DNA from: Berberis thunbergii
Taxonomy: Eukaryota > Streptophyta > Magnoliopsida > Ranunculales > Berberidaceae
Direction of reading: 5' to 3'
NCBI GenBank assembly: GCA_003290165.1
Contig: QNQO01000809.1
Span: 372,001-436,000 of the forward strand
Length of the DNA stretch: 64,000 nt
The notes beneath the pieces were generated by a model that saw only the letters and a program-made list of their open reading frames with translations, searched no databases and was not told the origin of the DNA. Made by a program: the position numbers and the translations under genes. Below are positions 1-13,000 of the stretch, one piece after another (position 1 is the first letter of the stretch; each line of letters opens with the position of its first letter).

Positions 1-1014
1 TGAAACGAATTAGATGCATCCGGGCTAATCTCAATGTACCTCAAGTGAAACACATTCTGAAAGAAGAAACTACCAGCAGAAGGTTTGGCCACACATCAAG
101 GTCCTAAAGGCACTTCTTATTACTGCCCCCATTTGATGAAGAAACAACTGAATTGACTTGGAGAGAGAGATTTCAGTGGGTGTATCTAAGAGGTTGAGCT
201 AAAGCAGAGCTTAGATAGCCTAGTAGTTTGGGAAGAGCCAGAGCTGCATTTGGTTGTGTTAGTTGATTAATTGTCTTCAGTGCTTGGTGATCCAAGTGTA
301 CTATGTTGTACGAACAAGGACACAGATACGGCGACATGGGCGATCGAAAAAAAAAAACTAGGACACGGGTATGGATAAGACAGGGAAACAAAGTAATAAT
401 TCATTTTTAGGATCAATTGGGGACTGGATTAGCTGCAATCCATTAAGTATACAATTCGAGGATATAAATGATAGGAAATATCTTTGCTAAGAATTATCAT
501 ACACTTAGGTGTAAAGATTTTAGATTAAGCAAAATTAGGGTTTTGCAATAACACCTAATACAGGTGTAGGAACTTGGACGTTTAGGAGAATCTGATGAGT
601 TGACTAAGAAATGAAATAAGATGGAGGGTATTACCTTGATGATGGAAAAACAATGACTCAATGAGTAACAATTTTTTTTTATGATTCAACAAAATAGAGT
701 CTATAATTTTTATTTTTTTAATCAATCAAACAACGCAGGCAATATGTTAAAGATTAAAAGAGCCAAGTGACTGAGCAGGTCACAAGGCAGAAGAACAAAC
801 GAGGCTAAAACTCCACTACAAATGAAAAATACTCTCATAGTTAAAAAGGACAAGAAACTGAAAATATAGTGTCTATAATACTTAGAACACGGATTCACAA
901 GAAACTAAAAGTGGCATACATAGCACAGTCAGACACTAACAGAACAAATAATAATGATTCATCAAAGATGCAATCATAACTGGAAGGTGCAAATCTTGGA
1001 TAACAGCAACTTAC

Positions 1015-4000
1015 TTTTGACACCAGAGGTATCTCCAGGATGTCTTTTTTAACCTTTTACGAACATCTGACAGGACGGAATTACAAGCATAGTGCCACCA
1101 CTTCATCTGCCAGCCCGTCTGTTTTCTTGATAAAGGGTAAGACCAAGGGCGATAATGTCCATATCTGCAGCAAAATAATCAGCAGTGGTAATATTATATT
1201 CATTGAACATAAGAAGACAGGGTACCTGACACTTTAAAAACTCGAAAACAAGAAAATCTTTCAACAATGTTAAATGACAAATCGAAGAAAATCAAAACTT
1301 TGATACCTTAGGGAAAGTAGAAAGTATAAAAAATAAACTAGTAGATCAAGAAGAAATCATGTTATACAGGTGACGAATAGAATGCTATGATAGGTTCATG
1401 CAGAGATTCAATAAGCTAAATGACAAACGGTATATGGACAATACCTTATGTAAACTAGAGTCTGATGAAGCAAAAGCAGAAAGACTCGCTGTGTATTGGC
1501 TGATCTCCTCTCTTTCATATATTTTTAATAGATTGATTTTGTAACTACTAGGAATAAAACATGTAGAAACTTGAGGATAAGCATGTTGACCATTAGCGTG
1601 GAAAATATTTAGGGTATCTAGGATAAGCATATACATCATTAGTGAAGGATTGATAGTAAGCTATTCCAGGTGGAATGTTGATCCCAGGGGATTATCTTTT
1701 TGGAAGTTAAGAATAACACGCCTATCAGATCTGTTATGGTCAACGTCTCAGCTCAGTGGGGGTTGAGTGTGTTTATGGAAGCAACCATTTGTTACGGTGA
1801 TATGCTGTCAAGCAGCAAAGAAGTGCTTCTTCATGGGTGTTAATTGAGGATGGGGATAATGACAGTGTTTTATGGGACTCTAGACTTAAAAAAGACACGC
1901 AGATGCAGAGAATGATGGCTCCTCATGGGAGGAATGGTATGGGAAGGCACTGCATCAAGTCTTGAGTTGCTTTCAAATGTTAAACGGTTTGAGCTCAATA
2001 CCCACTGAAAAGTAAGTGAGCAACTCTTGTTCTCTCTGCAATGAACACAAAGGAAAGGAGGTGCTAACGTGATGCATAAATTAAGGAGTAGGAGGTCTAC
2101 ATCCAGTGATGAACCAAACTCATTCCTCCAAGTTATCTATGGCAGGGAGATGTAAATGTGTAAAAAAAGGCCCAGTTCGTGTAGATTAGTGTGTTTAAAG
2201 AGTTAAATTCCAGATCTATTTCTTTAATAGCATAAAATCACTTCTTTCTTTTTTTGAGTCAAAACACACGCCAAAGATTTTATTGATAAAAAGGTGAGTG
2301 GGAAACTCACAATACACTACACAAAAAGAAGATTATCCCAGCTAAACATGATAAGTCAAAGGTAATGTTCTGGAATGTTTTGTGAGATGTCCCCCATTGC
2401 CAAATGGCTTCCTTCAGAGAAATCACAACTCATCGTGAGAGAGCGCTTTTCCTTCGAAAATTCTTTTGTTTCTTTCCATCCATAGAGTCCAAGTGACAAG
2501 ATGGATCTCTCTCCTCCAAATCCAACTCTCCATTCTAGAGTTGTTGACATGGTTCCAATTAGTTCGCCAGCTATTAATGGAACCCTGCACCAGCCAGCTC
2601 ACCCTGAATTCCTTTAAGAATGCAGTCCACCCTTCTCTAGAGCAGCTACAACTCAGTAAAACATGATCCATGGACTCCTCTACTTGATTGCACAGTACAC
2701 AGTGGTTTAGGATCTGAAATCCCCTTTCTCCTCAGGTTATAGACAGTAAGAGTTCTACCTTGGATGACAGTCCAAAGGAAAAAAGATGGTCAAGATCCTG
2801 TGGATCCTAGAAAGATGGTAGAGACCCTATGTGGGTCTTAGATAACTAAGCTCTGCTGCAGTTGTTGAGAAGCTTAATTATACATTATTCAGTGCTACAA
2901 GAAGACCCAGAGATGGTGCCTCTGCCACGAGGAAGAAAGCGAGTGTACCTCAGCTCCCCATATCCAAGGTGGATAATGTGGGAATTTCATTGAAAATGAG
3001 TGCACGTCATGTGGACTAATCAATGCTTCAGAGGGATGATCTACCCCAACTGTGCTGTTGCATGAAAATTTTCAAGTATTAGAGTTGCACTGTCAAACCA
3101 GGAAGGGGAAATCCCACCTGAGTGGTAGAGAATTTGGGCATGTATCAACAGAGTACTCGTGATATAGTTGGGGAATATGTCCTCTGCACCAGCAATTCCC
3201 CCATATCTACAAGTGAGAATAGCACAAGGAGAATCGTGGAGAGCAGTAACAGAGCAACAGACCACATGCAATCTAAGGGTGGAGAGCCGAATGGTGTGGC
3301 ACAAGATGGGCCACATATCAATAAAAGCTAGTGTCCCTATTTGGAAAGACAAAAGTTGCTCTGTTTTCGCTTGGGGTAGCTTTCTTTGGTTATCACTTTT
3401 CAATGAGAATTCCTTCTAAATTTGCTTTCTTCATGTGGCAATGTGCATGGGATAGCCTTCCAATCAAGGAGTTCAGTAAAAGAAGTATGAAGGAGAAGAT
3501 TATTTGCGGAGCTGTCGGGATTGAAAAAGTCTCTTTGTGATCGATTTTTTGCATGGTTGTCTTGCCTCAGCCTTTTTGGAGAACTTCTTCTTAAAAACAG
3601 TTCATCACTTCATTAGGTGATTTCTTTGAGCCTGTGGCTAGAATGAAATAGGAGGTTGTCCTGAATTCAGCTCTAAGGACAGAAACGTGATTGCAAAAAT
3701 GCTGTCCTCATGGGCGTTGGTACTCAATTAGGTGGGAAACGAGGATTCTTTCAAGAGGTTCCATGTGAACTGGGAGTGACTAAATGCTAAACAATAACTT
3801 CACACTATAGACAGATCACACGGCACCATTACCATTACCATTACCATTACCATTAACAATAACAGATTACCATTGTGATCAAGAGAATTGTAAAGGTAAG
3901 GATGCAAAATAAATAAATCAGATTAAAAAAATAAGTCAATAAGAGGTATGATTTACTTCTCTCGTAAAGGGCATATGCATAGGTAATCCCATAGAATCAA

Positions 4001-7000
4001 GAGGTGTTCCATCTGGATCTCATTTAACTGCAAGGCCTGAGAAAGTTCTGCAGTGAGTTAGAACGAAGAAAATGATGACATTTTGTAACTAAAGTGATAG
4101 CAAAAGACTAACCAAGTTGGTTAATAACTCCCCACTAATGGAGTACTGTGGAGAACCATTCTCAAGCTTTCCAGATCTATTCACCTGCATATAAATTTCA
4201 TCACCTTTATTACTCCTACTTTTGAATTTAAATGGAACAGCAACAGAAAGAAATTTAAATGGAATAACTACAGAACATAATTTCAAGGTGACCATTTTCA
4301 AAGACTCGAGTATAGCAAACTTGGTTGCATGTCTTAAGAGACCGTAACCAAACTAAAACAAATTAGGACACACTGTCAACTAGAGAAGTAACCAAGTATA
4401 TATATATCACAAGCACAAGGGATTTCAAAATAAACTCGCTTACCATAAGAGACACGGCTACATCAAAAGGAACCAATATGTAATCGAATTCATTATTTTC
4501 CAATCTCGCTTTGCTCCAGAGCTGAGAGTCACCAGAGATGTCACTACCCATTGAATGCAATGTTCCAGGGGATGTGCTGCAATAAACTCCTAAACTTGAT
4601 AGCTCTACAATCTTGTTGACTTGACCACCTCTAGGTTTCCCAATTGATGAACTGAAACGACAAGACAATTAAGACTATTCACATCCATACAAAAATAATC
4701 ATAAGCAAGAAAGTAAACGAATATGTTGAAATGCAATCTAAAACAAATATGGATTGTGCTAAAAGCCTAATGCAGACTTACATGACCAAAACTACTAATC
4801 CACACTCAAAATTAACCCTGGGGTTTTCAATAAAATAAACAAAAAAAAAATGAAAATAAAATCCATTACATAAGAATATAGAAAAGCTACCGACATTTAT
4901 CATATAAAGAAGAAAGCACATCAAAAAGAAAAAGTTAGGAAGTTCGTATCAGTTAGCTTGCATTCACACATCTGCTTGATCACCACAGCAAGTATGAGTA
5001 CATCATGGTAAATCAAATTAAAAATAAAAAATGAAAAAATAAAAAGTTTAAACACACTCTTTTCTATATTAGCATTAGAGTTTTTTTTTTCTCCAAGATA
5101 GACAAATTATATTCATTCAAAGGGGAAAAAACATTGTGACTCAAAAAGTCATGACGAGAAAGTTGCAACTTACAACTAGTAACATGTGATGATTTAAACA
5201 AACCTTCCCAATCAAATAAACAGACACTGAATTCCATTCTCAAACTAATATGCAATGAGTTTCTTTGTCTTTTGTTTTGACTTTGGGTCTAAGCCTCAGC
5301 CTCAGCCTCATCGGTACATCGGTACGGTACATATATCTTACGATACACTGATATATGATGATGCAGGGATGTATTATCCTTGTACAAGAATGAATGGATG
5401 GATGATAGGTAATTCTCATATCAATGGATGATAGGTAACAACAGCTAATGTGTGTCCCACAATTATTATATCAATGGAAGTGGTTTGGTGATCTACTTGC
5501 TTGAATAAGTCTTATTTTATCTCTTTTACATGCTTAATAACATGCAAATATTTTATCTCTTTTACATGCTTAATCATGCAAATATTTGTGGTTTCCAATA
5601 CACAATACTTTACCATATATTTATGCTTAATAACATGCAAATATTTTATGTATTTTTGCACCATATCTTACAATACACAATACTTTTACCATATCAGTAT
5701 CTCAATTTCAGGTTTCCAAAACGCGATACGATGAACATTTTGATAGCTATGGATTGAACAATGTCAATAAACACCATGCTTATCATTTGTCAACTATCAC
5801 GAAAGCTAACAGTCTCTCTAGACAATAAAAAATGAGTAAAGATACAGAGACTATTGAAATTTCAAGCATATAGGAACACACTTTATTTTGACAGGAGAAG
5901 TATCTCAGTGTCTTGTAAAAAAAGAGTTACTGATCTCAACTAGGAACAAAAAAAATTCATGAATAGCGACAACAACCAAAAAGCAAAAGAAATCACATCT
6001 CAAGTTCATCTAACAGTATCTGATAAAAGGAAATCTATCAGTACCCAAGAGGATTCTGCTCCTGCTTCATCGTCAGACTGGAAAACTTCAAACCAAATAC
6101 AAACTGTGCCTGAAAAGCATCAACTAAAGTAAAGAACAATGGCAATTCAATTGGAAGAAAGCATCATAACAGCCAGCGAAGAAAATCACGATATCAGGGG
6201 AACTAACCAAATTCCAGTAAGAATATATTTGAAAGGCAATCACAAGATTTAATGCCTTGGAAAAGATTGAATTGTGAACTCAAGATACCATGCACCAAAA
6301 GTCTTACAAGCTAAACTAGCACCCATTGGCAAATTACAATATATGGCACCATGGATTGACATTTCAAAAAGCAGAATCTTGGAAAACCAATATAAGTTTT
6401 CAGGACATCATCATAATTGAAATAAATAAAAAGAGCGAACAAAACAGAGTAAAAATGTCCATGGTAAATATTTCATTAGAAGGATTCTTCCCTAAACTCC
6501 GCAGTTAAGGAAGACCAAATCATAGTTGTTTATGACTGGAAAAAAAAAATCGGTCTCATGATTCCTAATGGTATAAGGCGCAAACATTGACAATAATTCT
6601 CTTTTTCTCTCTAAGGTCCTCTTGGGAAATGGTTTATTGAGTGTCACACACAAAGTATTCCTCTCTAGGGAAAAATGAACTCCGAAATACAAACTGGAAT
6701 ATAATTGGTTGAGAATATTAGTTTTGTCCTAATGAAAGCAACAAATGAGATGGTAATAGAATTTGACCGAGAGTATGCCTAATTTGCTACCAACAAAATG
6801 CGAGAATTAAAAGGTGCACGAGGATCCAAAATAACTCCATGAAATAGGCAACCAAACTCTCACTTGTTTAGGTACTGGTGTAAAAGCAAATAAACTGATG
6901 AAACTTGATGCGACAAAGCTTTAATAACTCACTCTTAATGATGCATGGACACGGACACAACACCACGACTTGAAAACTTTCCAAAGACTAAGACTCAGTG

Positions 7001-10000
7001 ACACGGCAGACATTTTCTTTAATAAGTTTGATGAATATAAACAATAATAATGTCTAAGACATTTTCTTTCTTTAATAAGTCTGAATATAAACAATAATCC
7101 AACAAAGAAAGAATTTAAATAGAAAAGAACAAGAAGATGAATATGAGACCACAAAAGAATGTTATTGCAATGTCTTTGTTGCAAGTAAGGGGGGGGAAAA
7201 GTAGAAGAGAACAAGATGAAGAAAAAAAGTAGAAAAGAAAAAGATGTACAAAAGTGAAGGAAATGACACTTTGTTGCAAGCAAAAAAATAGAGTAGAGAA
7301 AAAGCAAAGTATAAAAGGAATATAGGTCAAAGTAAACAAAGGAGAGAAGAATACGCAATTGAATCTTTAGTTGGATTAACAACCTTCAAATTAGATGGTT
7401 ATTTGCACCAACTTAAAAATAATAAAATAAAGTTGGTTGTCGATTCTTAGACTGTGTCCTGACCAAGTTCCGGGCTTTTAGGTGTATCAAAGGCGTGTCT
7501 AACCTATTGACTACATTGATCATGTGTCTAACACCTACAAACACATTGAAAAAGAGTCAAACACGTATCGGGGGAGTATTGGTGTATGATACATGTTAGA
7601 CATGGATGTAGGAATTTTTTGAAAAGCATGTGTATCCTTGCTCTCTCAATACAACAATTTCAAAACCGATTACAAAATTTAACTTGGGGGGTAGGTGTGC
7701 TTGTTTGCATGGAAAAGAAATTTTTTCATTAGAAAATATATTTGCCAATGCTTGGTTACATGGAAATAAAATTGTCTCGAAAAAAATATTTTAAGGGTTT
7801 GGTTGAAATTTCGTACCATTATGAAAAAAAAAATTCTTACCTCGCCCTATACGCAAATTTTTTATCCCGAGAAATATTTGTTGGACAATTTTCTTTTCCT
7901 GCTAAAATTTTCTTTGCAACAATAGTCTATTTAAACAAAGACTAATTCTACATGGATTTAGAATCTATATACAAAAAAAACGCTAATCATACACGGTTTT
8001 TAATGTGGATCAACTTTTTTTAACATAAATCATAAAAGCCTAATTAATTAAAATAAATAACCTTATTCTTATCATTTTCTCCAACTTTGGATAGATGCTC
8101 ATCGAGCTTAGACACCTTATTCCAAGTTGTCTGCCATTAAAGATGCCCTTGAGTACTGAGATTATGAGCATCAACAACCAACAAATCTCCATCAGTTATC
8201 GGGGCGTGTAACTCCTTTGGGCAATCATGCGAATGTGACCAATCTGTCCACAAGTAAAACCTTGAAATTAAGATTATACACAGAAAGATGAGCATCCGAC
8301 ATGTGCAGCATAAACGGATGTAGTCTGCGAGGTAACTTGAGTGTCCAAATTATATTGTGAGTGTCCAACCTTCTTAGCATATTGTCAAGCTTCGATCATG
8401 GTCGTAATTGTAACTATATCCAACTGACTACGACCATGCCAATACCAGTCCACCTTTTTCTATTTAAATTATCTTCAATCTGCTACAAATAATATGAAAT
8501 TCCTCGATGTACTCAAGGTCAAAACTATAAACATGCCATGTGTAATCTTATGCAACCTGCCAAATAAATCTATGTGGTGAATTTGGGAATGCAAACATGT
8601 TGCATTAATTTTCTCATCTTGGAACAAGTCTAGGCAATATATTTTTCCAACAACTATCCTCCAAATCAAAGCTATCCACCAACTAGATTCAATATCATGT
8701 ACCTTGGTTGCAACAAAATGTGTCACTTTATTACCTAAAGCAACTTATTATGCAAGAACCCAAAGCACGCGGAATCTCATCTCATCAAATCCCTCTCCAC
8801 CCACTCATTGAGGTCAACCAAGATACTATCTAAAGGATAGGACCCCCAATTTCTATTACACGCTTTTTAATGACCACACGGTCCTCTGCTAAAAACACCT
8901 CAATCTTCAACTTGGATATCATTAAGTCTCCTTATCATGGTAGAATAAGCATGGAAATAATTTTTTCATTAAATTCTTTGTTATCCCCCCATTTGGATGG
9001 TGACCAAACTCACCATCTTTCATCCTCAATCCGATGAATCCCCTCGACCACCACCATCTTGGGGGCCTAAGATGCATTATAAAGGCATCGTAGTTTAAGA
9101 CAATGTAGTGAGGCTTATGCCTCATCAAAAAATTTTGAACTAAAGCCTCACTGGGTTGGCATTGTTGGCCACTAAGTCTAGCATTGTTTATGCTTAGTTG
9201 AGTGAGGTGTACGCCTCACACCTCGTCAAAAAAATGTACCTCAGTTCCTACGATTTATTAAACCTTGAAAGGCATTAAGGAGGCCCTCCCCTTCTAGGGC
9301 ATTAATAACCGTTATCTCATCCAACAATGTGGCCTCCCTGGATCCTAGCTTCCCATATATATTCTTGCCCCATTGTGCAATCTTCTTTTTGAGATTTTTT
9401 AGATGCTTTAGCTTGAACCCAAATAAGGTACCTGACCAAAGAAAACCCTCCTCAAGCCAAGCTACGCCATCTCAAAATGGAAAGGACATTTTACTTACAA
9501 TTACTCCGCCCACAAGCCAAAACAATGGGCCCATGATCAAAGCCCACCCTAGGCAAAGCAACAAGATGAATTGAATCCCACTAATGCACCCATCTTGAAA
9601 AACCAAGGACCTGTCAAGGTTGCCCCTCTCATACAGTCATAGAAATATCCACTAAGAAATTAGCACAAAAAAACTATACAAATCTCGCCAAATTCAACAT
9701 ACTTCTAGTGGTGGAGTTATTATTGAATTTCTCTTCCAGACCCATATGACACTGAAGTCAGCCCCAACCACATAAGGAAGATCCCAATATCCATGAATAG
9801 CATACAACACAGCCAAGAAAATTCTTCTCTCTTAACTCTTAGGAGGCATACAACCCAGCGAACCCACCTGAAATTCTCACTAAACAGACGACACTTCAAA
9901 GAAATCAAATAATCCCCAATTGAGTATTCCTCAATCTCCCATACTTGAGGATCCATATGCCGAACATCCCCTCTAGACCTCCCCAACACCGAGGCATAGG

Positions 10001-13000
10001 CACCAATCCACCAGCCCCTTGCCCCGACATCCTAATGGGAGCTTGGGACACTCCCCTGTCTCACTCAAAAAAAGAAAAGGCTTCTTTTTTTAAGAGTTCT
10101 AACATAACCCAGCGTCCTACCATTCCCCAAATCCCTCACGTTACAAGCGAGAAAATCAGTCTTCATTTCCACCATCGACGCCCCACAAGAACAATTGCAT
10201 CCCATCTAACCCTCAAGAAAAGCGTCGGCATTTAATAACTTTTCATCCTCATTATTCAAAACCTCCCCAATAGACGAAGAATTTCTCCAAAGCCAGTGAG
10301 CAACTTCACAATCATAATACCGCCTCCCCTCAATCTCTAGATTCTATCCTCCAACTCCTTGAACACATCTTCCATTTTTGCTTATCATTGAAGTCAAGAG
10401 AATCCAGCTTAGAAGCCATGTCCATACCCTGTAATATCTCAACAGACCCATATATCACTCCTCTACCTTCACGGGTATCTAACAGCGAAATTGGGCATAG
10501 CATATAGAAGAGAAAGCGTGAAGAATTGAAATAATAGAATTGAAAAAATGGCTCGGAATAAAGAAATAAAAGAATTAGAGCCTTATGGATTGATAAAGAC
10601 TCCATGGATAGGAATATAAAATGAAATATCAAAGTAGTTCTAATGATAATCCCAGAAATGTGAATTTTTTTTCTTTTTCTTATTGTATTACCTGGCTTTG
10701 TCGTTTGCTTTTTCAAATTATATCAAGATTGAACTCCTAAAGGGGCCCTTTTGAATCAATTCCTGAGTGAGACACTAGCCACTATGAATTTACTGCATGT
10801 ACCTATGTATATAACACACGGAGTGATATATGTGTATATGTTTCCAAAGTGTTTCCATATATATTTCCATAGTGTTTCATTCAGAAATACCCTTTTGTAG
10901 CTAATCATTTATTGGAAAATTTTGAGAAGCTCAACCGAAGGACAGAAAAAGAAATAATAGTAACTTGGTCCCCGAGCATATATATATAATGTTCAATTGT
11001 TTCAGAAATTATATATTGGACAAAATGGAATTTGACAATCACAAAATCTCAACCTAGCACACAATAATCTTTCAACACCGATAGAAACAACAATCCCAAG
11101 GCAAATATGAATTATATGTCGGACCAAGCATTAAAAAAAATGTATACAAACTGTAATAACAAATTACCAATTCGCTGGCCATGCCAGTATATACAACATT
11201 AACGTTTCTGATGGACAGCTGGATGCCATCAAGAATCTGTAGACAGAAATAACAAGACAATAAAAGTTTATTTGCAGTGCATGTGTAGCGAAAGCACTCT
11301 TGATGATTTCTCTGTTGAATTGAACATCAGAGAATATAATAAAAGGAAGAAACCAAATCTCAAAACCAAAAATGAAAAAAACTTCTTATTTTGTCAGGAA
11401 TAAATAAAAAGATGTTAAGAGTCATTTTTTACATTAACAGCTTGACGGGAATTAAATTTACAATATAACGTAATCTTAGGCAAGCCATTGTCACCTTTGC
11501 AGTGATGTGGGAAATAAATGATTGCCCAGCCTGGTTTTCTGCAAAAAGACAACCTTTAATCAGTTTCAAGCAGCAAATAGAATCAAACCAGATGTGAAGC
11601 GATATTTTGAAGTGAGTCTAATTCTTAATTTGAAGCAGTTTAAAAATCATGGGGTTTTTGCACTTTACCCCTAGTTTTCTTGTTTTATTGTATTTTTCCC
11701 CTTTTCAAACTTTACTCTTTTGCCCCTACAATTAATGTGTCCTACAACACCTAACAGGTACGTGAGTCCATTTCAAAATTTTATAATATCCCTATAGTAC
11801 ACCCCCCATCAAGATGGGTATGAAGAATGATGAACTCCATCAATCATAAATAGATCAAAGCTCTTATGTCATATTCTACAATATCCACAGAAATGAAAGC
11901 TCTCCATGGTATTTGACTATTCAATTGAACCATGTGATCCGTAACCACAGTAGAGAATGGAATTAGCAAAATAGCAAAAAAAAAAAAACTATATGTAATA
12001 ATTAAGAAAAAAAATCAAGCATTTTCACTTAATAGTCTCCATATGAGCCTTGCACCTCCCAGCACTACCAACCTTAAAAGACAGAACCACTTAACTCAAC
12101 AACTCTCCTCCAAAAATAAGTGTCTTCCGCTACAAATCTACATTCCCACATAGCTTGATCCATAATTTGAAGATTATTTTTCAAGCCATCCACATATCCT
12201 AGCCTATTTCACCAACATAACTTGTTTGTCCTCCATTTCATAAGAATTTTTTAAGAGCTCGTCTGAAAATTAGATGGTTACTAACAAGACCTAGAACGGT
12301 GTCAACTAGTATGTTGTAGCTCTAAGCATGGAGCGTTCGATGTGAGAATCCGTGAGTGTTGATGCAAGTATTTGACACGATATGCATCGACACATTTTTT
12401 TATAGAAATAAAGGGTCATCTTTACATTTTTATATAGTTTGTCAGATGTCCTCCTTTTGAAAAATATTTTCATTTGCATTCACTAAGTTCTTACCAAAAA
12501 ATTTCCACCACCAGCTAATGAATAGAACGGCCAATTGCGATGGTACTAACAAATATTTAAAAGTTGTTTGTGGGTTAGGACTTGAGAAAAGGCATTATAG
12601 TACTAAATTAGAGACTTGGGCCATCACCTATCAAGGCTTGCGCCATCAAGCTTTAAGCCTCAAGTTAGGATGAATTCCAGCCAACCAGATAGGTTTTTTT
12701 TATTTTCTACAACTCTTTTATCTAATTGAACCCTCCTAAATATCTTTTTTTAATCAATAAAATACGAAAGCTATTATTCAAAACTCCTCCTTGCAAGTGA
12801 GACACTCCACAAGAAAGGCAAAAAAAAGGAGATGGTTACAAGGGGTTTGCAAATCACAGTGACTCCAAAAACCACGCAAACATGACATCACTCTCTAGAA
12901 TGCATACGGGTTGGAAGAATATTGTTTGTTCCCAAACCAACCAAAAAGGGTCGATCATTTGGAAGAAAATCAGAATTTGCTCGAGAACTTTAATTCTGCT

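Larger units (their letters stand above)
1165..3956 (-). other. VPS13 intron 10 with LINE debris
   Basis: This intron separates the exon ending in LCICPLREK from the exon starting YGHYRPW; the two join without loss of codons, so nothing between them needs to be coding. It holds two L1-type fragments (listed separately) and a short ATTACC-type microsatellite. An open frame near 1385-1639 ends at a GT but does not fit the VPS13 protein. Confidence 0.7.

Noticed and set aside
1385..1639. Possible extra VPS13 exon on the minus strand ending at a GT
   Set aside because: Exons 10 and 11 join in phase without it and the peptide does not fit the family.
6921..7382. 153-residue hydrophobic minus-strand ORF
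   Set aside because: AT-rich low-complexity sequence (F, L, S) in an intron, with no family pattern.
10330..10716. 128-residue minus-strand ORF
   Set aside because: No recognisable family; it partly overlaps the edge of an L1 remnant and is AT-rich.
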